Origin: Clostridia bacterium
Lineage (GTDB): Bacteria; Bacillota; Clostridia; Oscillospirales; Acutalibacteraceae
Assembly (NCBI GenBank): GCA_017521925.1
Contig: JAFXBG010000010.1
Span: 62,001-126,000 of the forward strand
DNA length: 64,000 nt
Direction: 5' to 3'
In this document: positions 1 to 8,773 of the stretch, piece by piece
Numbering within the stretch: the first letter of the stretch is position 1
How the letters are laid out: each line of letters begins with the position of its first letter
Program-made: the position numbers and the translations under genes
Notes under the pieces: model-generated
The model's database searches: none
What the model saw: only the letters and a program-made list of their open reading frames with translations
Told to the model about the DNA's origin: nothing

Positions 1-1
1 T

Positions 2-1081
2 GTGGTAAGACGCAGAGATTTACTCAGAATGTATTATCTTATAGACCATAATCTGAACCCAAGCATAAGCATAGGTTACCATTCCCATAACAATCTGCAG
101 CTTGCTTATTCCAATGCTCAGGCATTGTCTGAGATTCATAGCAGCAGAACCAAGATTATAGATTCAAGCGTGTTTGGTATGGGTAGAGGTGCAGGAAATT
201 TAAATACAGAACTGTTTGTTGAATATCTTAATGACTACATTCAGACAAGCTATGCTGTTTTTCCGTTGCTTCAGATTATCGATAATGTTCTGAATAAAAT
301 TTATTATGCAAACTATTGGGGTTATTCTTTACCGCATTATCTTTCCTCAAAGTACAACTGTCACCCGAACTATGCGTCTTATTTGTCTGATAAGAGCACT
401 CTGACAATTGAAGCAATGGGAGAAATTCTGGGTCAGATTCCTCAGGAAAACAAAATTAATTTTGATAAGACAATTGTTGAAAAACTGTATATAGCTTATC
501 AGGAGTCCTTTGTTGACGATGCTGAGGTGCTTGGTAAACTTGAAAAGCTTTTGCTTAATAAGAACATACTTATTCTTGCTCCGGGCAAGACAATTAAAAC
601 CAATAAAACCTATATAGAACAGATTATTGCAGAAAAGCAAATGACTGTAATCAGCGTTAATTTCGTATCGGAAGAATATAAATCCGACTTTGTATTTTTC
701 AGCAATATTAAGCGATACAATCAGTTTGTGGGCAGTCTTAAGGACTATACCACCCAAATCATAACAACTTCAAATATAAAAGAAAGCCCTGACGGATATG
801 TTGTTAATTACGGAAGTCTGAGAAACAACACAAAGAACGTTGAAGATAACGTAACTCTAATGCTGCTCAGACTGTTAATAAAGTTAGGCGTAAAAGATGT
901 TTCTGTAGCAGGTTTTGACGGATATGAGCCTGTAATAACAGACAACTATGCTGACAAGGATATGTCAATAAATACAGTCAATAATGCTGAGGCTATAAAT
1001 GCAGGAATCAGCCGTGAAATCAAGAAACTTTCAGAAAATATTACTGTTGATTTCTTAACACCGACAAAATACATACGATAA
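2..1081 (+). CDS. HMGL-like aldolase with extra C-terminal domain, 5' truncated
   Basis: The gene enters from the left window edge, so its true start is not visible. The first ~90 residues look like the C-terminal half of a DmpG/HMGL-type pyruvate-dependent aldolase barrel: a GYHSHNN metal-binding motif is followed by SSVFGMGRGAGNLNTEL, typical of 4-hydroxy-2-oxovalerate aldolases. About 200 further residues (from roughly 190) form a separate alpha/beta domain starting ILILAPGKTIK, which resembles Rossmann-like domains but which I cannot assign. It is followed 18 bases later by a HAD phosphatase and then by acyltransferase and flippase genes, so a role in making a sugar or acid substituent of a surface glycan is inferred. 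Substrate unknown. Confidence 0.7.
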   Translation: MVRRRDLLRMYYLIDHNLNPSISIGYHSHNNLQLAYSNAQALSEIHSSRTKIIDSSVFGMGRGAGNLNTELFVEYLNDYIQTSYAVFPLLQIIDNVLNKIYYANYWGYSLPHYLSSKYNCHPNYASYLSDKSTLTIEAMGEILGQIPQENKINFDKTIVEKLYIAYQESFVDDAEVLGKLEKLLLNKNILILAPGKTIKTNKTYIEQIIAEKQMTVISVNFVSEEYKSDFVFFSNIKRYNQFVGSLKDYTTQIITTSNIKESPDGYVVNYGSLRNNTKNVEDNVTLMLLRLLIKLGVKDVSVAGFDGYEPVITDNYADKDMSINTVNNAEAINAGISREIKKLSENITVDFLTPTKYIR

Positions 1082-1099
1082 TAGCGTTAAGAGGATTAT

Positions 1100-1753
1100 A
1101 TGAAGTATAAAACAGTTATTTTTGATGTTGACGGTACATTGTTTGATACGTCACAGGGAATTTTCAGTTGCATTCAATTTGTGCTTGATAGTATGAATTA
1201 CCCTCAGCTTGAAGTGGATAAGCTTCGTAAGTTTATCGGACCTCCAGTATATGATTCTTTTATGGCGATTTGCGGTATGAGCAGTGAAGAAGCGAAAAAG
1301 GCTACTCAGCTTTACCGAAGCTCGTATGTTGAAAAGTTTATAAGTTTTTCGAAGCTTTATGATGGAATGGCAGATCTTATAAACGAGCTGAAAAACAATG
1401 GCGTAAAAATTGGAATCGCCACAATGAAAACCGGGCCGCAGATTGAAAAATTGCTTGATATTTTCAATTTGACAGAAACCTTTGACAGTGTATCTTTTGC
1501 AGTGCCCAGCGGTAAAAAGTCTAAATCCGATATAATTAATGAGGTATTAGACGCTACCGCTACAGGTCCTGAGGATGCCGTGATGATTGGCGACAGTATA
1601 TATGACGGTGTCGGAGCAAGCAGTTCCGCCGTTGATTTTATAGCAGTGTCATATGGCTTTGGTATCAACAGTGAGCAACAGCTTAAAGATACCGATACGG
1701 AGTATGTCTGTTTTGCTGATAGTGTAAAAATGCTTTCTGAATATTTATCTTAA
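1100..1753 (+). CDS. HAD-superfamily hydrolase, phosphoglycolate phosphatase-like
   Basis: This 217-residue protein carries all HAD phosphatase motifs: DVDGTLFDT near residue 9 with the nucleophile and acid/base aspartates, a KTG-containing middle segment, the lysine-bearing GKKSKSD region (motif III), and MIGDSIYDGVGA (motif IV). Length and helical cap fit the Gph/PpaX subgroup, which hydrolyses small phosphate esters. The start has an upstream AAGAGG-like Shine-Dalgarno sequence. It lies between the aldolase-like gene and an acyltransferase in one apparent operon, so a sugar-phosphate or carboxy-sugar phosphate substrate is a reasonable inference, but specificity cannot be read from sequence. 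Confidence 0.85.
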   Translation: MKYKTVIFDVDGTLFDTSQGIFSCIQFVLDSMNYPQLEVDKLRKFIGPPVYDSFMAICGMSSEEAKKATQLYRSSYVEKFISFSKLYDGMADLINELKNNGVKIGIATMKTGPQIEKLLDIFNLTETFDSVSFAVPSGKKSKSDIINEVLDATATGPEDAVMIGDSIYDGVGASSSAVDFIAVSYGFGINSEQQLKDTDTEYVCFADSVKMLSEYLS

Positions 1754-1777
1754 GCTTGCTTATAAGCCGGAGGAAAA

Positions 1778-2848
1778 ATGTTTATTATTACTTTATTATT
1801 TATATTTGTTTTATTATATAAAGTACGGTTTGCCGGCTTTAAAGGGTATTTTGATGATTATCTTTCAATTAAAAGTACGAATGCATTTAAGGGCATAATG
1901 GCGATTACGATTGTACTGCATCATTTATGCAGGCAATTTGCGGATAGCGGGAATTATGAAATATGGTTAAGGCCGTTTGATTCTCCTATGGGCTGGCTTA
2001 TAGTAAGTGTGTTTTTCTTTTTCAGCGGATATGGACTTATGGTGGGATATTTACATAAATCCGATTACCTTAAAGGCTTTTTGCTGAAAAGATTGCCGTC
2101 AGTTTTATTTCCGTTATTAACTGCAACAGTTTTGTATCTGCCCTTTCAATTGTTTTTAAATAAAGACAATTTGAATCTTACATATTTATTTGATATTTTA
2201 ACAGCTAAAGAATTTATAGTCCGAAATTGTTGGTATGTATATTCTATATTAATCTTTTATGTTTTATTTTTTGTGATATTTAAGCTGATTAAAAACACAA
2301 AACTTGCGATTTTTGTTTTTACGTTATCAATATGTATATATGAGATAGTATGCGCTGTTGTATATAAATCGTTTTTCTGGAGTGCATCCTCAATAACCAT
2401 AGCATTTGGCGTTATTTTTGCATATGGATACAAACCTATAACTGAGTTCATAAAGAAATATTATTATTTTCTGTTGCCTGCTACTGTTGTCGGATACATA
2501 GGCTCAATGGCGATAAATCCGATATTCAACAAAATTTTTCACTTTTATCCTCCTGAGTTTATTTCTGAGAATTTCTGTTGTTTGTTTTTTGTATCTTTTT
2601 TATTAATTGTTTGCTTGAAATTCAGCTTTGTTAATATATTTACAACTTTCTTAGGAAATATATCATACGAGATGTATTTATTACATGGCTTGGTAATGAT
2701 GATTTTTACAGATTTCATAAAAATAGATAACAGCATTTTGAATGTGGCATTAGTTATTTCGCTTACTGTTTTATTATCATTTTTAATTCAGAAGGTTAAC
2801 AAACTTATTTATAAGAATTATAGCAAGCATATTCTTTGCAGAAACTAA
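1778..2848 (+). CDS. Membrane acyltransferase, acyltransferase 3 family
   Basis: A 356-residue polytopic membrane protein with about ten hydrophobic segments. Near residues 40-50 it has the ITIVLHHLCRQF segment, which matches the conserved histidine-containing first-helix motif of acyltransferase family 3, and FFFSGYGLMVGY matches the second conserved helix. Members transfer acetyl or other acyl groups to extracytoplasmic polysaccharides or peptidoglycan. The start is supported by CCGGAGGAAAA before ATG. It sits directly upstream of a flippase gene, consistent with O-acylation of the exported repeat unit. The acceptor is unknown. Confidence 0.85.
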   Translation: MFIITLLFIFVLLYKVRFAGFKGYFDDYLSIKSTNAFKGIMAITIVLHHLCRQFADSGNYEIWLRPFDSPMGWLIVSVFFFFSGYGLMVGYLHKSDYLKGFLLKRLPSVLFPLLTATVLYLPFQLFLNKDNLNLTYLFDILTAKEFIVRNCWYVYSILIFYVLFFVIFKLIKNTKLAIFVFTLSICIYEIVCAVVYKSFFWSASSITIAFGVIFAYGYKPITEFIKKYYYFLLPATVVGYIGSMAINPIFNKIFHFYPPEFISENFCCLFFVSFLLIVCLKFSFVNIFTTFLGNISYEMYLLHGLVMMIFTDFIKIDNSILNVALVISLTVLLSFLIQKVNKLIYKNYSKHILCRN

Positions 2849-2859
2849 AAGGGGATTTT

Positions 2860-4401
2860 ATGAAAAGATTAGGAAAAAATCAACAACTACTTGTTAATAT
2901 GATAGCTGCTCTTGTCAGCTTCGGAGTTAACGGTGCAATCAGCTTTTTTATAATTCCGTTTGTAAAAGAAAACGTAGGCGACGGAGCATATGGATTCATT
3001 AATTTGGCTAACAACTTTGTTCAATATGCGTATATTATTGCTGTTGCACTCAATTCTATGGCTTCCCGATTTATCACAATGAGAATTTACGAAAACGATT
3101 ATGAAGGAGCTAAGAAATATTTCAACTCGGTTTTATTTTCCAATATAATACTTGCGGTTATCTTTGCTGTTCCAAGTGTATTTATTATCGCTTTTCTCGA
3201 AAAAATAATTAATATTCCGCTTGATTTGGTGGCCGATGTAAAATTACTATTTACTTTTATTTTTTCAAACTTTTTGCTGACAATCATTTCTTCCGTATTT
3301 GGAAGTGCAACCTATATCCGTAACAAATTGTATCTGACTTCTATGGTTACAATTACAACCAGTTTGTTAAGAGGAATATTGTTATTACTTGTTTATTCGT
3401 TCCTGCCATCTTATGTTTTTTATATGGGTTTAGTTGCACTGATGATGACTTGTGTTACCTGTATATCTAATACAAGTTTTACCAGACGTCTTGTTCCTGA
3501 ACTTAAGATTTCAAGAAAATATTTTGACATAAAAGCAATTAAAGAATTACTTATGTCAGGTATATGGAACACTGTAATGAAATTAGGTCAGACTTTACTT
3601 GACAGTCTTGATTTGCTGATTACAAACCTTTTTATCAGTGCAGTAGCTATGGATGTCTTGGCTATAGCCAAAACGGTTCCGGTATTAATAAGCAGTGTTA
3701 TGAGTTCAATAACCGGAGTGTTTGCTCCTAATTTTAATATCACTTATGCCCAAAAGAAATACGATGTTCTGGTTAAGGATATCAGGCAGGCTATTAAAAT
3801 TATGGGAGCTATCATTAATATCCCTATTGCAATATTAACCGTATTCGGATATGCTTTTTTTGAATTGTGGGTACCAACTGAGGATACCCGAGCATTGCAG
3901 ATACTTTCTCTTCTGACTATTTCAAAACTGATTGTATCAGGCAGCATTGACTGTATGAGCAGTATTTTTACCGTTACCAATAAACTGAAGGCAAATGCTT
4001 TTGCTGTGCTGGTGTCCGGTGTAGTAAGTGTTGCTGCAACGTTTCTTCTTGTAATGTATACGGACCTGGGAATTTTTGCCGTTGCCGGAGTTAGTTCGGT
4101 ATGTTCCTTGTTACGTAATTTGTGCTTTACTGTTCCGTACAGTGCCCGTTGCTTAAACTTAAAATGGTATACATTCTATAAAGATGTAGCAAAGTCAGTT
4201 CTGTCTTATTTATTGATGATTGCAATCGGATTTGCTGGTACTTATTTCTTGAGCATTACAAGTTGGATGCAACTAATTATATATGCTGTTATTTTTGGTG
4301 TGATTTGCCTGTTGGTTTCTTATTTTGTAATTATGAACAAAAATGAGCGTATGTTGGTAAAATCTAAATTATTAGGTAAGTTTTTAAAGTCTAAAAAATA
4401 A
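2860..4401 (+). CDS. Polysaccharide flippase, Wzx/MATE-like
   Basis: A 513-residue integral membrane protein with about 12-14 hydrophobic segments, of the MOP superfamily that flips lipid-linked oligosaccharide repeat units to the outer face of the membrane. The N-terminal stretch (NMIAALVSFGVNGAISFFI) and the residue ~35-75 region (YGFINLANNFVQYAYIIAVA) are typical of Wzx/RfbX relatives. The start at 2860 is chosen over an upstream TTG because AAAAGGGG lies 8-10 bases before this ATG. It follows an acyltransferase after 11 bases and precedes a second acyltransferase, supporting a surface-polysaccharide export role. Confidence 0.85.
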   Translation: MKRLGKNQQLLVNMIAALVSFGVNGAISFFIIPFVKENVGDGAYGFINLANNFVQYAYIIAVALNSMASRFITMRIYENDYEGAKKYFNSVLFSNIILAVIFAVPSVFIIAFLEKIINIPLDLVADVKLLFTFIFSNFLLTIISSVFGSATYIRNKLYLTSMVTITTSLLRGILLLLVYSFLPSYVFYMGLVALMMTCVTCISNTSFTRRLVPELKISRKYFDIKAIKELLMSGIWNTVMKLGQTLLDSLDLLITNLFISAVAMDVLAIAKTVPVLISSVMSSITGVFAPNFNITYAQKKYDVLVKDIRQAIKIMGAIINIPIAILTVFGYAFFELWVPTEDTRALQILSLLTISKLIVSGSIDCMSSIFTVTNKLKANAFAVLVSGVVSVAATFLLVMYTDLGIFAVAGVSSVCSLLRNLCFTVPYSARCLNLKWYTFYKDVAKSVLSYLLMIAIGFAGTYFLSITSWMQLIIYAVIFGVICLLVSYFVIMNKNERMLVKSKLLGKFLKSKK

Positions 4402-4457
4402 CCTTTGGTGTTTTGTCTCTCAATTAGCCATTGTAGTATATTGTATGGGGGATGTAT

Positions 4458-5453
4458 ATGTCTGGTATAAGTAACATCAGAAAACGAAATCATACTCTTG
4501 ATATATTTAAAGCCTTTGCAGCTTTTTTTATAGTATTTATTCATTCTAAATTTCCAGGAACATTTGGTGAAGTAATCGCTTCTGTTGCACAATCCGGAGT
4601 GTTGCTGTTTTTTATGATTTCAGGTTACTATATTTATAATGCAGAGTCTAAAAAGATTGTTAAGTCTATAAAGCACATCGTTCATTTGATAGTAATAGCA
4701 TATGTGTTGAATATTATCAGAATGTTTATTCAGGCAGGGTTTACTTTTCCGGTTGATACCTTCAAGAGCATCTTATCAGTAAAGCATATATTGCAGTTTT
4801 TGGTGTTGAATATTTCTTCCATAAGCGGCGTTTTGTGGTTTATGTTAGCTCTTTTGTACTGTTATGTTATTTACTACATACTGAATAAATTAAAATTAAC
4901 AAAGCTTTTATATATTGTAATGCCGATACTGCTGATAGTGAATCTTGTTATCGGAGATTTGTTAGTGCACATAGGTGTGTCGGGATTTGCAGGTTTTGTG
5001 CGTAACTTCTTTGTTACAGGAATACCATTTTTTGCATTAGGTAACTTTATTCATCATAAATATGATAAAATTTCTGCAAGCAGTTTATTTAAGAGAAACA
5101 TTTTATTAATTATAGTTTTCGGAGGACTTACTTTCTCAGTTTTAGAAGCTTTATTGACACAAGGCTGTCAATATACAGTGGGTAATGTAGTGTTTGCTAT
5201 AGGATTGTTTATGATTTCTTTATATAGTCCTTCAGTTAATAATAACGCACTTGAGTTTATTGGCGGTAAATGTTGTTTTTGGATATATATATTGCATCCA
5301 ATAATGATTCATATTTGGAACTATATTCTTTGCTGTATTCCTGATAGTACATTTGTAAATTGGATTTCGCCGTTATGTGTATTAGCTATGACGGTAGCGG
5401 TATCTGTAAGTATTGAGCTTATAAAAAACAAGCTTGTTAAAAAAACAAAATAA
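4458..5453 (+). CDS. Membrane acyltransferase, acyltransferase 3 family
   Basis: This 331-residue polytopic membrane protein begins with the family hallmark LDIFKAFAAFFIVFIHS (first-helix histidine near residue 30) and continues with LLFFMISGYYIYN, both typical of acyltransferase 3 proteins such as OatA-like or WecH-like O-acetyltransferases. The second of two nearby ATGs is preferred because a GGGGG Shine-Dalgarno tract lies 6 bases before it; the first ATG touches that tract. It is the last plus-strand gene of the left polysaccharide group and is followed by a strong hairpin. Likely O-acetylates a surface glycan; acceptor unknown. Confidence 0.82.
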   Translation: MSGISNIRKRNHTLDIFKAFAAFFIVFIHSKFPGTFGEVIASVAQSGVLLFFMISGYYIYNAESKKIVKSIKHIVHLIVIAYVLNIIRMFIQAGFTFPVDTFKSILSVKHILQFLVLNISSISGVLWFMLALLYCYVIYYILNKLKLTKLLYIVMPILLIVNLVIGDLLVHIGVSGFAGFVRNFFVTGIPFFALGNFIHHKYDKISASSLFKRNILLIIVFGGLTFSVLEALLTQGCQYTVGNVVFAIGLFMISLYSPSVNNNALEFIGGKCCFWIYILHPIMIHIWNYILCCIPDSTFVNWISPLCVLAMTVAVSVSIELIKNKLVKKTK

Positions 5454-5460
5454 AATAATA

Positions 5461-5495
5461 ACGACCTTTATAAATTAGAAGTTTATAAAGGTCGT
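5461..5495. terminator. Bidirectional rho-independent terminator
   Basis: A perfect 14-bp inverted repeat (arms 5461-5474 and 5482-5495, 7-base loop) with a T-rich run after it on the plus strand and an A-rich run before it. It separates two convergent genes. Confidence 0.9.
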
Positions 5496-5501
5496 TTTGT
5501 T

Positions 5502-6665
5502 TTATCTGTGTATGATTTTTTTAACTGCTTTTCTAACGATTCTGTAGGGGACTGACAAAAGGTTTTTTGTCTTTTCTTTTTTTACTGCCTTGCCGATTTC
5601 TGTAGCTTTTACAGATTCTGAGAATCCCTTTGTTTTAAAGCTTTCAAGAAACATCTTGCGTTGAGAATGTGGTTGGCAAGGAGCGGTTAATTGCTTATTG
5701 TGAGGGAGTAGTTCTGCAATAGTGCGTTCTTCATATTCAATATAGTCCGAAGCATCTTTGAAAAAAGTTTCTCCCTTGTCTGTGTTTATCAGGCATACTG
5801 AGGAAACAGGGGTTTTTAAGGTTTTATTTTTTAAGGTGGTTAAATCAAGTCCCCAGAAATCTCCGGCAGTTATGTCAGAACATCTTTGTGTTCCTGCGTA
5901 CTGGCAGGAGTAACAGTTTTCTCTGTGGATAAGTCCTTTTGCGTACGCTGAGTAATACAGGTCCAGCATTTTTGGTTTAAGGTATACGGCTTTTCCATCG
6001 GTGTTATATATTGCAAGCTTAATACCGTTTTTTCCGCGGAACTCTACATTGCTATATGGTTTGTTACCGATAACTTCTTTAGCATAGGTATTGAAAAATT
6101 CAGACGGTGCAACACCATGACATATCAGGTCTATGGTAATAAGGTGTTCATACGGTTTTCCTAAAAAATTTTTAAGACCGCCTATCTGACAAGGCGTGCC
6201 GACAAACAGAACTTTTCTATTGTTTTCCAGAAAACTCTTAACTTTAATGTATGCGTCGCCTACATCAGCCTGTATATATCGTGATCCTCTGAATTTAAAG
6301 GCGTCCTTTTCGGTTTCGGCAAAATCGAAAACCAGTTTATTATCAATAAAGCGAGTTCCGAAAACTACTCCGCCGTCTGAAAGAACCTTGCGGTAGAAAG
6401 AACTTACTGCACCTGCTGAGGCACTGTTTATTTGATCGTCTTTATCTTTTGCCCAAAGCGCGTAGCAGGTTTTGGAATTGTTAAATTCAGGCTGGTTTAC
6501 AGCCGGGCATATTTTTTTACACAGATTGCAGTTTTTGCAAAGCGTTTCATCAACAACAGCAACAGGCGAGTGATTACCTGAGGCAGAAAAGGAGATTGCA
6601 TTGAACTTGCATACTGCCTTGCAGGCTCCGCATCCTGTACATTTATTCTCAGGACAAATTGTCAT
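5502..6665 (-). CDS. F420H2 dehydrogenase beta-subunit-like iron-sulfur protein
   Basis: A 387-residue protein. Residues 1-60 hold two ferredoxin-type 4Fe-4S motifs: CTGCGACKAVC and CKNCNLCKKIC, each completing a CxxCxxCxxxC set. The remainder resembles the FrhB/FpoF/FqoF family (F420H2 dehydrogenase beta subunit, N- and C-terminal domains), including GTPCQIGGLKNFL, ICHGVAPSEFF, a CYSCQYAGTQRCSDITAGDF cysteine cluster and a basic C terminus. It lies 13 bases downstream of a polysaccharide pyruvyl transferase. This pairing is common in Clostridia and Bacteroides exopolysaccharide loci, where its redox role is not established. Coenzyme F420 use is not implied here. Confidence 0.85.
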   Translation of the reverse strand: MTICPENKCTGCGACKAVCKFNAISFSASGNHSPVAVVDETLCKNCNLCKKICPAVNQPEFNNSKTCYALWAKDKDDQINSASAGAVSSFYRKVLSDGGVVFGTRFIDNKLVFDFAETEKDAFKFRGSRYIQADVGDAYIKVKSFLENNRKVLFVGTPCQIGGLKNFLGKPYEHLITIDLICHGVAPSEFFNTYAKEVIGNKPYSNVEFRGKNGIKLAIYNTDGKAVYLKPKMLDLYYSAYAKGLIHRENCYSCQYAGTQRCSDITAGDFWGLDLTTLKNKTLKTPVSSVCLINTDKGETFFKDASDYIEYEERTIAELLPHNKQLTAPCQPHSQRKMFLESFKTKGFSESVKATEIGKAVKKEKTKNLLSVPYRIVRKAVKKIIHR

Positions 6666-6678
6666 TTTACTTCTCCAA

Positions 6679-7788
6679 TTAGTTTAATGAATTTAACAGG
6701 AACTCTTTTGAGTCTTTTACCATAGCTCTAAGTTTTTTGTCAACCTCGTTAAAATCAATGTCTTCAGTTAACTCTACGTTTGCAGAGTTGCTTCTGTTTA
6801 ATACTCTGTTTGCAAGACCAAGCTGTTCTGTTATGCTATGGATACGGCTTGATGTTGATACGCCTGCTTTGCTTGAAAAAACCCAGAATTTTGTATGCAG
6901 AATAGAAGAAAACGCCACTGCATGGAATGAGTTTGTACAAACATATTCTGCATTTTTAATAAGAGATACAAACTCCTGAGGACCTGCACAATAGAACTTC
7001 TTGTTTTTGTAAAGCATATCCTTAAGATTTTTATTGAGAATCACCAAGGGCATACTAAGCTTTTTCTGCATAGCTTTTGCAAAATCTCTCATTCCCTCAA
7101 CATCACCGCTGTGTACAGCGTAAAAGAGTATGTAAGGTCCCTTTATTGGATTTTCAACTAACAGTGTTTCCCAATCATCTTTAGAAAGAAGAAAAACAGG
7201 GTCGGTAACAGTTTTAACCTCTCTGTTTGTAATGCCTGAAATAAGCTGAGAACCCTGCAACTCACGAACAGACAATGATTTAAAATCAGAAAGCTCTTTT
7301 TTGAATTTTGGAATAAGCGGTTCTACAATGGTGCTTTCTCCAATGCTTGCAGCATAGGAAATACATTTGGATTTGTCTTTGACAAAAGACAGAAGAAATG
7401 AATCTCTGTAATTTGTGCAATGAGTGTTCCATATCTGGTCGCTGCCACAAAGATAATAGTCAAAATCAAAGTTTGCTTTTTCCATTTCTTCATCTGAAAA
7501 ATATGCTTTTTCGGTCATAGGAACCTTTTTCTCAAGAAATTCATTGAATCTTTTATTTCTTAGAGTAAGCTGTTTCTTATACCTTGCACACATAAGATTT
7601 CTGGGGATATCCATAACCGACTTGAAAGGATAATATATCTGATAGCTTTCCTCTACTCTGGGGGTGCGAAAATCAATTGTGTAGGCTTCAATTCCGTTGT
7701 TTCTTAAAAACTTATTAAGTGCATAAGCCTGCAACACTGCACCATAGTTGTTTATTTTATGTATAGTAACTATTCCGGCGGTTTTCAT
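6679..7788 (-). CDS. Polysaccharide pyruvyl transferase family protein
   Basis: A 369-residue protein with the CsaB/PssM fold signature. It opens with GIVTIHKINNYGAVLQAYAL, has YLCGSDQIWN near residue 113, ISYAASIG near 144, and the C-terminal TNSFHAVAFSSIL segment with the conserved histidine. The family transfers pyruvate from phosphoenolpyruvate to a sugar, making ketal-linked pyruvate on wall or capsular glycans. It is the promoter-proximal gene of a two-gene minus-strand operon with the iron-sulfur protein downstream. Start supported by a GAGGGTGATT Shine-Dalgarno sequence. Confidence 0.87.
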   Translation of the reverse strand: MKTAGIVTIHKINNYGAVLQAYALNKFLRNNGIEAYTIDFRTPRVEESYQIYYPFKSVMDIPRNLMCARYKKQLTLRNKRFNEFLEKKVPMTEKAYFSDEEMEKANFDFDYYLCGSDQIWNTHCTNYRDSFLLSFVKDKSKCISYAASIGESTIVEPLIPKFKKELSDFKSLSVRELQGSQLISGITNREVKTVTDPVFLLSKDDWETLLVENPIKGPYILFYAVHSGDVEGMRDFAKAMQKKLSMPLVILNKNLKDMLYKNKKFYCAGPQEFVSLIKNAEYVCTNSFHAVAFSSILHTKFWVFSSKAGVSTSSRIHSITEQLGLANRVLNRSNSANVELTEDIDFNEVDKKLRAMVKDSKEFLLNSLN

Positions 7789-7824
7789 AGAATCACCCTC
7801 GCAAAAAGTTTGTTATATATTGTT

Positions 7825-7853
7825 ATTATATATAACTTTTTGCAATTAGTCAA
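7825..7853 (-). promoter_or_regulatory. Sigma-A promoter for the pyruvyl transferase operon, inside an inverted repeat
   Basis: Reading the minus strand, TTGACT (7848-7853) and TATAAT (7825-7830) are 17 bases apart. A 10-bp inverted repeat (7801-7810 GCAAAAAGTT and 7834-7843 AACTTTTTGC) brackets the -10 region and could be an operator. Confidence 0.7.
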
Positions 7854-7903
7854 TTGAGTATGATTGGTTAAATGTATTACTTGTTGTGAGGTTAGTGTGC
7901 GGG

Positions 7904-7932
7904 TTGACAAAAATATGGTTTATATATATATT
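7904..7932 (+). promoter_or_regulatory. Sigma-A promoter of exodeoxyribonuclease III gene
   Basis: TTGACA at 7904-7909, 17-base spacer, TATATT at 7927-7932, 27 bases before the start codon, with an AGGAGG site in between. Confidence 0.7.
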
Positions 7933-7959
7933 TAGTGTATAGGAATTAGGAGGTTTGTT

Positions 7960-8715
7960 ATGAGATTTATTTCCTGGAACGTTAACGGACTTAGGGCTTG
8001 TGTGACTAAAGGCTTTGAGGATATATTCAGAAATTTTGACGCGGATGCTTTTTGCCTGCAGGAAACCAAACTGCAGGAAGGGCAGATAGACTTTAACCCG
8101 GAGGGGTACTTTGGATACTGGAATTATGCCGAGAAAAAGGGTTATTCAGGCACAGCGATTTTTACAAAACGTGAGCCGCTTTCTGTGGCATATGGAATAG
8201 GAATTGAAGAGCATGACCATGAGGGCAGAGTTGTTACATTGGAGTTTGACGGATATTATTTAATTACTGTTTATACCCCTAACTCTCAGGACGGACTCAA
8301 AAGGCTGGACTACAGAATGAAGTGGGAAGCTGACTTTTTTAATTATCTTAAGGGATTAGAGGAGAAAAAGCCTGTTATCTTTTGCGGTGACCTTAACGTT
8401 GCCCATAAGGAAATCGACCTGAAAAATCCCAAGACCAATAGAAAGAATGCAGGCTTTACCGATGAAGAAAGAGCGTGTATGACCAGACTTTTAGAGAATG
8501 GTTTTACCGATACCTTCCGTCTTAAGTACCCTGATTTGTGTGATGCTTATTCCTGGTGGAGCTACCGCTTTAACGCAAGAGCAAAGAACGCAGGTTGGCG
8601 TATTGACTATTTTATAATAAGCGAGTGCCTTAACGATAAGGTAGTTGATGCTAAAATTCATCCCGATGTTTTCGGTTCTGATCATTGTCCCGTAGAGCTT
8701 GAGATTGAAGTATAA
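7960..8715 (+). CDS. xth: Exodeoxyribonuclease III
   Basis: A 251-residue endonuclease/exonuclease/phosphatase-family enzyme of base-excision repair, cleaving DNA at abasic sites. Sequence hallmarks in order: [10 protein letters not shown] at the N terminus, CLQETKLQ with the metal-binding glutamate, the [12 protein letters not shown] segment with catalytic Asp/Asn, [11 protein letters not shown] and the terminal GSDHCPV histidine motif. Length is normal for the Gram-positive ExoA/XthA group. AGGAGG precedes the ATG. It is monocistronic: own promoter upstream and a bidirectional terminator downstream. Confidence 0.96.
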   Translation: MRFISWNVNGLRACVTKGFEDIFRNFDADAFCLQETKLQEGQIDFNPEGYFGYWNYAEKKGYSGTAIFTKREPLSVAYGIGIEEHDHEGRVVTLEFDGYYLITVYTPNSQDGLKRLDYRMKWEADFFNYLKGLEEKKPVIFCGDLNVAHKEIDLKNPKTNRKNAGFTDEERACMTRLLENGFTDTFRLKYPDLCDAYSWWSYRFNARAKNAGWRIDYFIISECLNDKVVDAKIHPDVFGSDHCPVELEIEV

Positions 8716-8730
8716 TTCTTAATGAAAACG

Positions 8731-8762
8731 AAACACCGACTGCTTTTAGGCAGTCGGTGTTT
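8731..8762. terminator. Bidirectional terminator
   Basis: A 13-bp stem (8731-8743 with 8750-8762) containing CACCGACTGC, with T-rich sequence outside both arms. It lies between the convergent exonuclease and anti-sigma genes. Confidence 0.85.
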
Positions 8763-8773
8763 TGCAATATTTG

